Shown here: piece after piece, positions 24,389-32,407 of the stretch | Position numbering within the stretch: position 1 is the first letter of the stretch | Layout: the number at the start of each line of letters is the position of its first letter | Assembly: GCA_023439505.1 (NCBI GenBank) | Contig: JAEXNR010000053.1 | Location: forward strand, 1-39,890 | Reading direction: 5' to 3' | Source of the DNA: Bacillota bacterium | Lineage (GTDB): Bacteria > Bacillota > Clostridia > Lachnospirales > Lachnospiraceae | DNA length: 39,890 bases | Position numbers and translations under genes: made by a program | Notes under the pieces: generated by a model | Databases searched by the model: none | What the model was told of the DNA's origin: nothing | The model's input: only the letters and a program-made list of their open reading frames with translations

Positions 24389-25597
24389 ATGAAGTACATT
24401 GTAGTTCTTGGAGACGGTATGGCAGATGAACCTCTGGCCCAGCTGGATCATAAGACACCTTTGATGGCTGCTAAAACTCCGCAACTTGATGAGCTTGCAG
24501 CTAAGTCTGAAATCGGACTTGCACATACCATACCGGAAGGTATGAAGCCGGGAAGTGATACGGCAAATCTGGCGGTTCTCGGTTATGATCCCAGGGTATA
24601 TTATTCCGGAAGATCACCGTTAGAGGCGTTAAGTATCGGAGTAGATATGAAAGATACGGATATTGCTTTAAGATGTAATGTGGTTACCTTATCAGACGAT
24701 GATAAGCCTTACGAGGAGAAAACCATTCTTGATCATAGCGCGGGTGAGATTTCTACTGAGGACGCTGCTGTTTTGATTGAAGCGTTAAGGAAAGAGTTGG
24801 AAAATGACATCTATAAGTTTTATGTAGGAACCAGTTACCGCCATCTAACGATTTGGGATCGGGGGGATGTGGTTGATTTATCACAACCACATGACATCCT
24901 GGGGAAAGTAATTGGGGAGTATCTTCCCATAGAGCCGGAGTTAAAAAAGATGATGAAGAGAAGTTATGATATTCTTAATCAGCATCCGATTAATGTGGAG
25001 CGTAGTGCAAAGGGGATTAACAAAGCCAATTCAATCTGGTTTTGGGGAGCAGGAACAAGACCCGCACTTTCTTCTTTTGAGGAGAAGAATCATAAAAAGG
25101 GTGCCATGATTTCAGCTGTGGATTTATTAAAAGGAATTGCTGTGGGTGCCGAGATGAAGGTAATCGAGGTAGAAGGAGCGGACGGAACACTTCATACAAA
25201 TTATGAAGGAAAAGCCTTGGCAGGCGTTAAGGTATTACTGGAAGAGGATTATGATTTTGTTTATATCCATGTGGAAGCCCCGGATGAAATGGGGCACCAG
25301 GGCAGCATTGAGAATAAAATAAAAGCAATTGAGTTTTTGGATCAAAAGGTGATTAAGATAGTGGTAGATGAGATGGAAAAATCCGGTGTCGACTATCGAA
25401 TGCTCATTATGCCGGATCATCCTACCCCCATCCGATGCAGAACCCACACCAGCGATCCCGTTCCCTATTTACTGTATGACAGCACACAGAAGAAGTGCAA
25501 CTCCTGGCATTATAATGAAGCTGAAGCAAAATTAAGCGGGATTGTCATTGAAGAAGGCTATACTGTTATAAATCGATTATTTCAGGCAGAGGATTAA
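24389..25597 (+). CDS. Phosphoglycerate-mutase-like protein; candidate homoserine kinase (TIGR02535)
   Basis: Alkaline-phosphatase-superfamily protein of the archaeal-type cofactor-independent phosphoglycerate mutase family, 402 residues. The first metal site is in LGDGMADEP (7-15), the nucleophile region is GSDTANLAVLGYDP (about 55-68) and C-terminal metal ligands lie in MPDHPTP and the THTSDP segment. Relatives placed beside hom in Clostridia have been proposed as the missing homoserine kinase (TIGR02535), and no classical thrB is in the window. The start at 24389 is five bases after GGAGG; an ATG at 24314 has no ribosome site. A GCCGC-AAA-GCGGC-type hairpin (24361-24374) lies just before that site. 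Glycolytic mutase activity remains possible. Confidence 0.88.
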   Translation: MKYIVVLGDGMADEPLAQLDHKTPLMAAKTPQLDELAAKSEIGLAHTIPEGMKPGSDTANLAVLGYDPRVYYSGRSPLEALSIGVDMKDTDIALRCNVVTLSDDDKPYEEKTILDHSAGEISTEDAAVLIEALRKELENDIYKFYVGTSYRHLTIWDRGDVVDLSQPHDILGKVIGEYLPIEPELKKMMKRSYDILNQHPINVERSAKGINKANSIWFWGAGTRPALSSFEEKNHKKGAMISAVDLLKGIAVGAEMKVIEVEGADGTLHTNYEGKALAGVKVLLEEDYDFVYIHVEAPDEMGHQGSIENKIKAIEFLDQKVIKIVVDEMEKSGVDYRMLIMPDHPTPIRCRTHTSDPVPYLLYDSTQKKCNSWHYNEAEAKLSGIVIEEGYTVINRLFQAED

Positions 25598-25834
25598 TGG
25601 CAGGGATATAAGACGTCAAAGCTTTAACGAAGGACCTGAAGTGTTAAGAATGTAACAAGAAACTGGCTTAACGTATTAAGTACTGTGTTCATTAGAGCTG
25701 GAATTTTCTGAAAAGATCCGGAAGATCGGATGAAATAACACTGATTATCTACGTGGCGTACTTGGAAGTTAAGTTCATATAATATCATGACGCAAAATTA
25801 TAAATGCAAGTGATAAAATAAGTAGGAGGCAGCT

Positions 25835-27049
25835 ATGTTAATAGTAAAGAAATTCGGTGGCACATCCGTTGCCGATAAGGAAAGAATTTTTAATGTTGCC
25901 AGAAGGTGTATTGAAGATTACAAAAAAGGCAACGAGGTAGTTGTGGTTTTGTCTGCGATGGGAAAACAGACGGATGTATTGCTGGCACAGGCAAAAGATA
26001 TTAATCCGAATGCATCCAAAAGAGAACTGGATATGCTTTTGACAACAGGCGAGCAGATATCAGTTTCTTTGATGGCAATGGCAATGGACGCACTGGGAGT
26101 TCCTGCGGTATCCTTAAATGCATTTCAGGTAGCAATGCATACAACTTCTGTCTATGGAAACGCAAGATTGAAACGAATTGATACGGAGAGAATCCGCAAT
26201 GAATTACAGAATAAGCGAATTGTATTAATAACAGGATTTCAGGGTGTTAATAAGTTTGATGACTACACGACGCTTGGAAGAGGCGGTTCTGACACAACAG
26301 CAGTTGCGCTTGCTGCTGCACTCCATGCAGATGCGTGTGAGATATATACAGACGTGGACGGCGTATTTACAGCAGACCCAAGAATTGTAAAGACTGCAAG
26401 AAAGTTAGATGAGATCACATATGATGAGATGCTGGAGCTGGCATCGTTAGGAGCTGGAGTATTGCATAATCGTTCTGTAGAGATGGCTAAAAAATATGGT
26501 GTACAGTTGGTCGTTCGTTCCAGTTTGAATTTAACAGAAGGTACTGTAGTTAAGGAGGAAGTTAAAATGGAGAAAATGTTAGTTAGTGGGGTAGCCTGTG
26601 ATAAAAACACTGCACGGATTGCAGTGATCGGGTTAGAAGATCAGCCGGGAGTGGCTTTCAAATTATTTAATCACCTTGCAAGACATAATGTGAATGTAGA
26701 TATTATTTTGCAATCCGTTGGCAGAGACGGTACAAAAGATATCAGCTTTACCGTAAAGGAAGATGACCTGGATGAAGCTGTTGCAATTCTGGAAAGACAT
26801 CGTGAAGGCAGCTTGAAATGTCAGAAGATTGATGTTGAGAGATCCGTAGCAAAAGTTTCCATCGTTGGCGCAGGAATGATGTCCAACGCCGGTGTTGCGG
26901 CCAAGATGTTTGAAGCACTCTATGATGTGGGTGTAAATATTAAGATGATTTCAACTTCAGAAATCAGAGTTACTGTATTAATCGATGAGATCTTTGTGGA
27001 AAAAGCAATGAATGCAGTTCACGAGAAATTTGTATTATCCCAGGCATAA
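25835..27049 (+). CDS. lysC: Aspartate kinase
   Basis: Phosphorylates aspartate in the first step of the lysine, threonine and methionine pathway; 404 residues. The kinase domain opens with the KKFGGTSVAD motif (5-14) and holds the FQGVNKFDDYTTLGRGGSDT segment split over about 132-151. Two C-terminal ACT domains (from about 260) bind the feedback amino acid. GTAGGAGG lies before the ATG. The 237-base gap from the previous gene has a perfect TATAAT at 25778-25783 with a poor -35, so it may have its own promoter; I see no lysine riboswitch there. An internal start that would make a separate regulatory subunit, as in Bacillus, is possible but not proven. Confidence 0.95.
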   Translation: MLIVKKFGGTSVADKERIFNVARRCIEDYKKGNEVVVVLSAMGKQTDVLLAQAKDINPNASKRELDMLLTTGEQISVSLMAMAMDALGVPAVSLNAFQVAMHTTSVYGNARLKRIDTERIRNELQNKRIVLITGFQGVNKFDDYTTLGRGGSDTTAVALAAALHADACEIYTDVDGVFTADPRIVKTARKLDEITYDEMLELASLGAGVLHNRSVEMAKKYGVQLVVRSSLNLTEGTVVKEEVKMEKMLVSGVACDKNTARIAVIGLEDQPGVAFKLFNHLARHNVNVDIILQSVGRDGTKDISFTVKEDDLDEAVAILERHREGSLKCQKIDVERSVAKVSIVGAGMMSNAGVAAKMFEALYDVGVNIKMISTSEIRVTVLIDEIFVEKAMNAVHEKFVLSQA

Positions 27050-27072
27050 GAACGGAAATTAAAGATAAAACG

Positions 27073-27119
27073 AAAGGGCTGCCCATAATGGCAATATCGT
27101 CATTATGAGGCAGCCCTTT
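27073..27119. terminator. Bidirectional terminator between lysC and the EFR1 gene
   Basis: An 11-base-pair stem (AAAGGGCTGCC at 27073-27083 with GGCAGCCCTTT at 27109-27119) continues into a 7-base CATAATG/CATTATG stem with one bulge. The convergent genes on both sides can share it; the T-rich tail is better on the minus strand. Confidence 0.85.
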
Positions 27120-27134
27120 GTCCACGATACGGAA

Positions 27135-27890
27135 CTAATTTTCATTGGTTTTACGAATAGTAATATGCTCTTTTCCTATGATATAAATAGCCTTTTCAGG
27201 GCATTGTGCCGCACATCTCATACAAAAATCACACTTATTTTTGTGCCTCGGAGGAAATCCTTCCTGTATATTTTGCACGGGACAACCATGAATACACTGA
27301 CCACAATTCAAACACAAATCTTTGTCGGTACTTAATTTAAAGAAGAATCGCATAAAAAAAATGGGGAGACCTGTTCTTCTGGTTAAGAATGATACAAAGC
27401 GGGAGCCTTCAAAATCCGTATGATAATAATCCTCTCCGGATACAAATCGTTGCGTAAATTCATCTGCCTGATGAAAAGCTCTCTGTAATCGATTCTTATC
27501 GTCCATTACATCGATGGGAGTCATAAGCATGTTATTCGGCATCTGTATGGAAAATGTTAAACATGCAGAATAGCCCTTTCTGCGAAGAAGTGTGCGCAAG
27601 GGTTTCATAATATACGTGGATTCATTTAAAGTTACTAGTAAAGCCACCTTTTGCATTCCCCCTTTTGGAAGGGACTTAAAAAACTTCCATACAAAGAGAG
27701 GAATGGCCTGGGAATTGGCCGGAAATGCAAATATAATCCTGTGAGGCTGTGACAGCGTAAGAACTCCATCTTCTATGGGTGCAATGATAACTTCAAAATC
27801 ATTGTGAATTAAATATTCAGAAATTCTGTTTACGATTACTGAGGTATTTCCGGTTGCGGAAAAATAGTATAGAATAACATGCTCTTTCAT
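27135..27890 (-). CDS. EFR1-family flavodoxin-ferredoxin protein
   Basis: Two-part redox protein of 251 residues. The N-terminal flavodoxin-like fold carries the FMN phosphate loop YFSATGNT (9-16). The C-terminal part holds two 4Fe-4S clusters (C193, C196, C199, C203 and C220, C223, C226, C230, each ending in CP). The EFR1 family is common in anaerobic Firmicutes; its partner is unknown, and an electron-transfer role is inferred. The start follows AGGTGA. Its promoter sits inside a 49-base perfect palindrome, so expression is probably tightly regulated. Confidence 0.9.
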   Translation of the reverse strand: MKEHVILYYFSATGNTSVIVNRISEYLIHNDFEVIIAPIEDGVLTLSQPHRIIFAFPANSQAIPLFVWKFFKSLPKGGMQKVALLVTLNESTYIMKPLRTLLRRKGYSACLTFSIQMPNNMLMTPIDVMDDKNRLQRAFHQADEFTQRFVSGEDYYHTDFEGSRFVSFLTRRTGLPIFFMRFFFKLSTDKDLCLNCGQCIHGCPVQNIQEGFPPRHKNKCDFCMRCAAQCPEKAIYIIGKEHITIRKTNEN

Positions 27891-27920
27891 TAAATCACCT
27901 GTCCTTTAAAATACTTTAAA

Positions 27921-27969
27921 AAATACGATGGAATAATATATCTATTAGATATATTATTCCATCGTATTT
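27921..27969. repeat. 49-base perfect palindrome over the EFR1 promoter
   Basis: Arms of 24 bases (27921-27944 and 27946-27969) are exact reverse complements around the single base 27945. The -10 box of the EFR1 promoter and its predicted start point lie inside. On the minus strand the stem is followed by a T run, so it could also end transcription coming from the small gene upstream. Operator, terminator or both are possible. Confidence 0.9.
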
Positions 27970-27979
27970 GATTTGTCAA
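27951..27979 (-). promoter_or_regulatory. Promoter for the EFR1 gene
   Basis: On the minus strand TTGACA (27974-27979) and TAATAT (27951-27956) are 17 bases apart, about 60 bases before the start codon. The -10 and most of the spacer lie in the palindrome; the -35 is just outside it. Confidence 0.75.
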
Positions 27980-28084
27980 TACATAGAAAAATATAATGCA
28001 CCTCAAACGGCAAAAGCAATCATCATCCAATATTTTGAATAACAACGCCGGCGTGTGAAGTGCACAATGTTAATTGAAATCTCA

Positions 28085-28354
28085 TCAGGCAAGCAGATCC
28101 ACATTCCTCCCAAGTACGAGCACAGCATCAGACTGCATTCTTGCATTATCATAAGGATGATCCGTGTTATACTTGATCTGGGTGAGGGAAGGGTCAATTG
28201 TTTTACGGGTAGAATACATTGAAAAAGCAGTACCTGCAGTAGTAGGGGCGATTCTTTTTATCTGATCCACCGGCAAAACGGCTGCATTATTATTCTGATA
28301 ACCAAAACGAGGATAAATGATTCCTTCATATCGAAAACTGACCGGATTAATCAC
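28085..28354 (-). CDS. Small uncharacterised protein (89 aa)
   Basis: I do not recognise this protein. It begins MINPVSFRYEGIIYPRFGYQ and contains a polar, Asn-rich centre with no signal peptide, membrane segment or cysteine. Three signs support a real gene: a good promoter at 28402-28430, an AAAGGGGG ribosome site seven bases before the GTG start at 28354, and balanced codon use. A TTG at 28372 is an alternative start but lies before the ribosome site. The opening motif resembles small proteins that share an NPVSF-like start in related bacteria, but I cannot assign a function. The next gene on this strand is the EFR1 gene, separated by the palindrome. Confidence 0.72.
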   Translation of the reverse strand: MINPVSFRYEGIIYPRFGYQNNNAAVLPVDQIKRIAPTTAGTAFSMYSTRKTIDPSLTQIKYNTDHPYDNARMQSDAVLVLGRNVDLLA

Positions 28355-28401
28355 AGAAGTACCCCCTTTCAAAAAGATGATCCTATCATATGGCTACCTC
28401 T

Positions 28402-28430
28402 ATTATAAGACCTTTCATTTCCGATTGCAA
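28402..28430 (-). promoter_or_regulatory. Promoter for the 89-aa gene
   Basis: On the minus strand TTGCAA (28425-28430) and TATAAT (28402-28407) are exactly 17 bases apart, about 45 bases before the GTG start. Confidence 0.72.
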
Positions 28431-28452
28431 CCAGTTTCATACCGCTGCCTAC

Positions 28453-28481
28453 TTGCTTTTCCCTTGGCCAAATGGTATGAT
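28453..28481 (+). promoter_or_regulatory. Promoter for tex
   Basis: TTGCTT (28453-28458) and TATGAT (28476-28481) are 17 bases apart with a TGG extended -10 motif, about 45 bases before tex and divergent from the promoter of the 89-aa gene. Confidence 0.52.
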
Positions 28482-28525
28482 ATAGAATATTTGATATTAA
28501 GTAAAAGACGTTAAGGAGTAGAAGA

Positions 28526-30868
28526 ATGGATATTTTAAAGCAGATAAAAGAGGAATTGCAGATTCGGCTGGACCAGGTAGAAGCCACCGTCAAATTAATC
28601 GATGAGGGTAATACAATTCCTTTTATTGCAAGATATCGTAAGGAAGTGACAGGCTCCCTGGATGATGAGCAGTTAAGAAATTTATACGAACGCTTACAAT
28701 ATTTAAGAAACCTGGAAGACAAGAAAACTCAGGTTATCAATAGCATAGAGGAACAGGGAAAATTAACAGAAGAATTAAAGAAGCAAATCTTAGAAGCAGG
28801 AACCTTGGTGGTTGTAGAAGATCTTTATCGGCCCTATCGTCCCAAAAGAAGGACTAGAGCTACCATTGCCAAGGAAAAAGGACTGGATGGTTTGGCAGAA
28901 ATTATACTTGCACAGGAGACAGCGCAGCCAATTGCCATGTCTGCACTGGACTATTTGTCCGAGGACAAAGAAGTAAAAACAGTGGAGGATGCCATTGCGG
29001 GAGCACTTGACATTATAGCGGAAAGTATCTCCGACCAGGCGCAATACAGGATTTATATCCGGGATATGACCATCAAAGAAGGTAAAATTACCGCTGCCGC
29101 CAAGGATGAAAAACAGACATCTGTTTATGAGATGTATTATAACTTTGAAGAGAATATTGAAAAGCTTGCAGGACACCGGGTGCTAGCCATTAATCGAGGG
29201 GAAAATGAGAAGATTCTTACCGTAAAGATCATAGCACCGGAAGAACGAATCCACCGTTATTTGGAGAAGATGGTAATCACAAAAGATAATGTAAATACCA
29301 CCAGCTATCTTCAGGCAGCGATAGAAGACAGTTATAAGAGATTGATTGCCCCCGCGATCGAGCGTGAAATTCGAAGCGATCTGACGGAAAAGGCAGAAGA
29401 CGGAGCGATTAAAGTATTTGCAAAGAACTTGGAGCAGCTTCTGATGCAGCCTCCCATTGCAGGGCAGGTGGTACTGGGGTGGGATCCGGCATTTCGTACC
29501 GGTTGTAAACTTGCCGTAGTGGATAGTACGGGAAAAGTATTGGATACGGTAGTAATTTATCCCACACAGCCACAGAATAAAGTAGAAGAAGCAAAACAGA
29601 CGGTAAAGAAATTAATTGATAAGTATAATATTACTTTAATCTCGGTGGGTAATGGCACTGCATCCAGAGAATCTGAGCTTATAATCGTCGAACTGCTGAA
29701 AGAATTAAAGAAGCCGGTGCGATATATTATTGTAAATGAAGCCGGTGCTTCTGTATATTCTGCAAGTAAGCTGGCAACAGAAGAATTTCCGAATTTTGAT
29801 GTGGGTCAGAGAAGTGCAGCCTCCATAGCAAGAAGATTGCAGGATCCGCTGGCCGAGTTGGTTAAGATTGATCCATGGTCCATCGGGGTAGGACAATACC
29901 AGCATGATATGAATCAGAAGAAATTAGGTGAAATGCTTTCCGGCGTGGTGGAGGATTGTGTTAATAAGGTAGGAGTCGATCTGAATACCGCCTCTGTGTC
30001 CTTGCTGGAGCATATCTCCGGTGTCTCCAAAGTCATTGCAAAAAATATAGTGGCGTACAGGGAGGCTAACGGACGTTTTCACAGCCGTAATGAACTTTTA
30101 AAAGTGGCAAAGCTTGGCCCGAAAGCGTACGAGCAATGTGCCGGCTTTATGAGAATTCCGGGGGGAGATAATCCGCTGGATGCAACCGGTGTTCATCCGG
30201 AATCCTATGATGCAACGGAGAAACTTCTGAACAAATTAAATCTTACCTTGGAAGACATCAAGGAGATTCAGTCTAAGGCGATTAAGAATAAGGGAACATT
30301 AACTCCGGTATCAACTGAGAAAAAACCTGTCAAAAAGAAACCGGAGATTAAAATAAGTACACAGGATACTGTATTTGGAAAAGCATTGGCAGCAGCTATG
30401 GGAAATCCTGCACCTGCATCGATAGTCAAAGATGATATAAATCAGAGGGAAGGGATTGGATCAGAGGCAGCCATCGGTAAGAAGATCAGAGATAAAAAGA
30501 AAATGGCACAGGAACTGGGGATTGGAGAAATAACCCTGACTGATATCGTAAAGGAATTGGAAAAACCGGGAAGAGATCCAAGAGATGAGATGCCAAAGCC
30601 CATTTTGCGTACGGATGTATTGGACATGAAAGACTTGGCAGAAGGCATGATATTAAAAGGAACAGTACGCAATGTGATAGATTTTGGTGCGTTTGTGGAT
30701 ATCGGTGTTCATCAGGACGGATTGGTCCATATCTCCCAGCTTTCTGACAAGAAGTTTGTGAAGCATCCTTTGGATGTGGTGAGTGTTGGGGACATTGTGG
30801 AAGTAAAAGTGCTTAGTGTTGACCTTGCCAAGAAAAGAATACAATTAACCATGAAGTTAGCGCAGTGA
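28526..30868 (+). CDS. tex: Tex-family S1 RNA-binding transcription accessory protein
   Basis: Large nucleic-acid-binding protein of 780 residues related to eukaryotic Spt6. The N-terminal Tex helical domain contains IPFIARYRKEVTGSLD (about 31-46); a YqgF-like RNase-H fold follows (VVLGWDPAFRTGCKLAVVD, about 315-333), then helix-hairpin-helix repeats (SKVIAKNIVAYREANGRF) and a C-terminal S1 domain (about 703-780). A charged Lys-rich linker precedes the S1 part. ATG 28526 follows AAGGAG. Its role in transcription or RNA turnover is only partly known. A tandem repeat element lies between it and the next gene. Confidence 0.96.
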   Translation: MDILKQIKEELQIRLDQVEATVKLIDEGNTIPFIARYRKEVTGSLDDEQLRNLYERLQYLRNLEDKKTQVINSIEEQGKLTEELKKQILEAGTLVVVEDLYRPYRPKRRTRATIAKEKGLDGLAEIILAQETAQPIAMSALDYLSEDKEVKTVEDAIAGALDIIAESISDQAQYRIYIRDMTIKEGKITAAAKDEKQTSVYEMYYNFEENIEKLAGHRVLAINRGENEKILTVKIIAPEERIHRYLEKMVITKDNVNTTSYLQAAIEDSYKRLIAPAIEREIRSDLTEKAEDGAIKVFAKNLEQLLMQPPIAGQVVLGWDPAFRTGCKLAVVDSTGKVLDTVVIYPTQPQNKVEEAKQTVKKLIDKYNITLISVGNGTASRESELIIVELLKELKKPVRYIIVNEAGASVYSASKLATEEFPNFDVGQRSAASIARRLQDPLAELVKIDPWSIGVGQYQHDMNQKKLGEMLSGVVEDCVNKVGVDLNTASVSLLEHISGVSKVIAKNIVAYREANGRFHSRNELLKVAKLGPKAYEQCAGFMRIPGGDNPLDATGVHPESYDATEKLLNKLNLTLEDIKEIQSKAIKNKGTLTPVSTEKKPVKKKPEIKISTQDTVFGKALAAAMGNPAPASIVKDDINQREGIGSEAAIGKKIRDKKKMAQELGIGEITLTDIVKELEKPGRDPRDEMPKPILRTDVLDMKDLAEGMILKGTVRNVIDFGAFVDIGVHQDGLVHISQLSDKKFVKHPLDVVSVGDIVEVKVLSVDLAKKRIQLTMKLAQ

Positions 30869-30917
30869 CATGACAGGGTAAAGAACCTTGAGAGACCAGC
30901 TGCTATAAAGGGGCATA

Positions 30918-31073
30918 GTGTGAATTATAAAAAACTAATTCACACGGCAAATTTGCGCTGACGCCCAAATTCGCGGGTATTGGCAGCACGGAGGGTTTAG
31001 AGTGAAAATTAAAATTTTCACACGACAAATTTGTGCTGACGCCCAAATTCGCGGGTATTGGCGGCATGGAGGA
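30918..31073 (+). repeat. Tandem 78-base repeat, each unit with a hairpin and a conserved core
   Basis: Two units have a period of 78. Each has a 5' hairpin (30918-30927 with 30936-30945; 31002-31010 with 31013-31021) whose bases differ but whose pairing is kept. Each then has a 55-base core (30941-30995 and 31019-31073) identical at 50 positions, all five changes being transitions. The core contains a small stem with a CTGA loop, flanked by AATTT/AAATT, in which a C-to-T change keeps a G-U pair. Each core ends in a Shine-Dalgarno-like GGAGG. Read in one frame, four of the five changes are synonymous, so the unit may be or have been translated. Dispersal elsewhere in the genome cannot be seen here. 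Confidence 0.8.
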
Positions 31074-31082
31074 TTACAATGA
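31002..31082 (+). CDS. Putative 26-aa upstream ORF coupled to ydcF
   Basis: A GTG start at 31002 lies six bases after GGAGGG (30990-30995), a spacing as good as for any gene in the window. The 26 codons (opening MKIKIFTRQICADAQIRG, with a later YWRHGG segment) end at TGA 31080-31082, overlapping the ATG of the next gene as ATGA. Most of it lies in the second repeat unit. It may be a leader peptide controlling ydcF translation, or a by-product of the repeat carrying its own ribosome site. The unit-one reading in this frame is blocked by a TAA at 30936. Confidence 0.4.
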   Translation: MKIKIFTRQICADAQIRGYWRHGGLQ

Positions 31083-31834
31083 ATATAATTTTATTATTAT
31101 TACTCCTTATCGGAGCAATCAGTTTGATATACTATGGAATCATCGTCTCTTATGCTGGTATCGGGGCATCCTTTTCCTGGGTATGGTTCATGGTGGGGAT
31201 TGGCTGTATTCTTTTATGTTTTACCATTTGGTATATGATGAAACATGAAATTATCCTCGCCAGGATGTTAAGAATCTCTCTTCTTGTTATTGTGATCATG
31301 GCGTTTGGAGTATTTGCACTGCTAGAGGGCATGATCATTTACCACGGGAATCAAAAGGCAGATCCGGGGATGGATTATATCATCGTACTCGGAGCACAAG
31401 TACGTGGTACCAGGATTACAAAGTCATTGCAGAAGCGACTGGATACGGCGATTACTTATTTGTCGGAAAATCAGAATACCAAAGTAATTGTATCAGGAGG
31501 TCAGGGTCAGGGAGAAGATATCTCTGAAGCACAGGCAATGGAGATGTACCTGGCAGAGAACGGAATAGATGAGAAAAGAATTATAAAAGAAGATAAATCA
31601 ACCAATACCAATGAGAACATAAGATATAGTAAGATGATTATGCCGGAGGAGGCTGGAAAGGTCGCCATCGTAACAAATAGCTTTCATGTATTCCGTGCAA
31701 TAAAAATAGCCAGAAAACAAGGCTTGCCTCATGTTCAGGGGATATCGGCACCTTCTGATCCCATACTTCTGGTGAATTATTACGTCAGAGAAGTTCTTGG
31801 TGTAATAAAGGATAAGATGGCAGGAAATCTATAA
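31079..31834 (+). CDS. YdcF-family (DUF218) membrane protein
   Basis: A 251-residue protein with three N-terminal transmembrane segments (about 3-25, 32-54 and 64-85) and a cytoplasmic or external DUF218 domain (about 97-251). The DUF218 signature is visible: YIIVLGAQV (100-108), VSGGQGQGEDISEAQAM and NSFHVFRA. Family members include SanA and ElyC, linked to envelope integrity, but the reaction is not known. ATG 31079 is six bases after GGAGG; a TTG at 31058 lies before that site. Translation may be coupled to the upstream ORF in the repeat. Confidence 0.88.
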   Translation: MNIILLLLLLIGAISLIYYGIIVSYAGIGASFSWVWFMVGIGCILLCFTIWYMMKHEIILARMLRISLLVIVIMAFGVFALLEGMIIYHGNQKADPGMDYIIVLGAQVRGTRITKSLQKRLDTAITYLSENQNTKVIVSGGQGQGEDISEAQAMEMYLAENGIDEKRIIKEDKSTNTNENIRYSKMIMPEEAGKVAIVTNSFHVFRAIKIARKQGLPHVQGISAPSDPILLVNYYVREVLGVIKDKMAGNL

Positions 31835-31979
31835 GTGAAAAATATAAAGAGACTCTTGTATTACCGGAAGGCGTCCTGACCTAGGATAAAGTATAAGCTG
31901 GAGTATGCTTTCTGTTTGAGAAAAATGGAGCGAGACATTTTTTGATGTATTATATCATAGGAAAAGGCGGGGCGATAGC

Positions 31980-32315
31980 ATGCAGCTTCTGGTATTAATC
32001 TTAAAAAAACTGGATTTAGCGAATACCTTGATGAAATGTCTTGTAAAAGCCGGTGTAAGCGGCGGTACTGTTCTCGAGGGGTCGGGGATTGCCGGTGAGT
32101 TGATGACCATGGAGGACCTTCCAATCTTTGGAATGATTAGAAACATTCTGGCAGAAGAAGACAAAGAGGGCTGTAAAGTAATGCTTTTTGTGATTAAAGA
32201 GGAGCAGCTTCAGGACGTGAGAAATGTCATTCATGACGTAATCAACCTCAGGGAACCGAATACGGGCATTTTATTCTCACTTCCGATCTCCTATGTGGAA
32301 GGTTTTAATGAGTAA
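31980..32315 (+). CDS. PII-like protein lacking a canonical T-loop tyrosine
   Basis: A 111-residue protein with the length and ferredoxin-like pattern of PII signal proteins (MQLLVLILKKLDLANTLMKC, then AGVSGGTVLEGSG). The segment in the T-loop position (about 36-55) reads GIAGELMTMEDLPIFG and has no uridylylation-type tyrosine, and the usual basic residues are missing. It is therefore a divergent PII-like protein rather than GlnB or GlnK, and no ammonium transporter is nearby. It probably binds a small molecule or nucleotide, which I infer only from fold. An AGGCGGGG site precedes the ATG. Confidence 0.65.
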   Translation: MQLLVLILKKLDLANTLMKCLVKAGVSGGTVLEGSGIAGELMTMEDLPIFGMIRNILAEEDKEGCKVMLFVIKEEQLQDVRNVIHDVINLREPNTGILFSLPISYVEGFNE

Positions 32316-32347
32316 CAAAGAATTAATATTTGGAAATTGTTATGAGG

Positions 32348-32376
32348 TTGACATTAGACTTTATTTGATGTAATAT
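32348..32376 (+). promoter_or_regulatory. Promoter for the riboswitch-ribU transcript
   Basis: TTGACA (32348-32353) and TAATAT (32371-32376) are 17 bases apart, about 25 bases before the riboswitch aptamer. Confidence 0.78.
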
Positions 32377-32407
32377 AGTGAATGAAAAATATAAATGAAT
32401 AAAGGTA

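Noticed and set aside
25598..25834. Possible lysine riboswitch or T-box before lysC
   Set aside because: Only short hairpins are seen; neither the conserved lysine aptamer blocks nor a T-box sequence is present.
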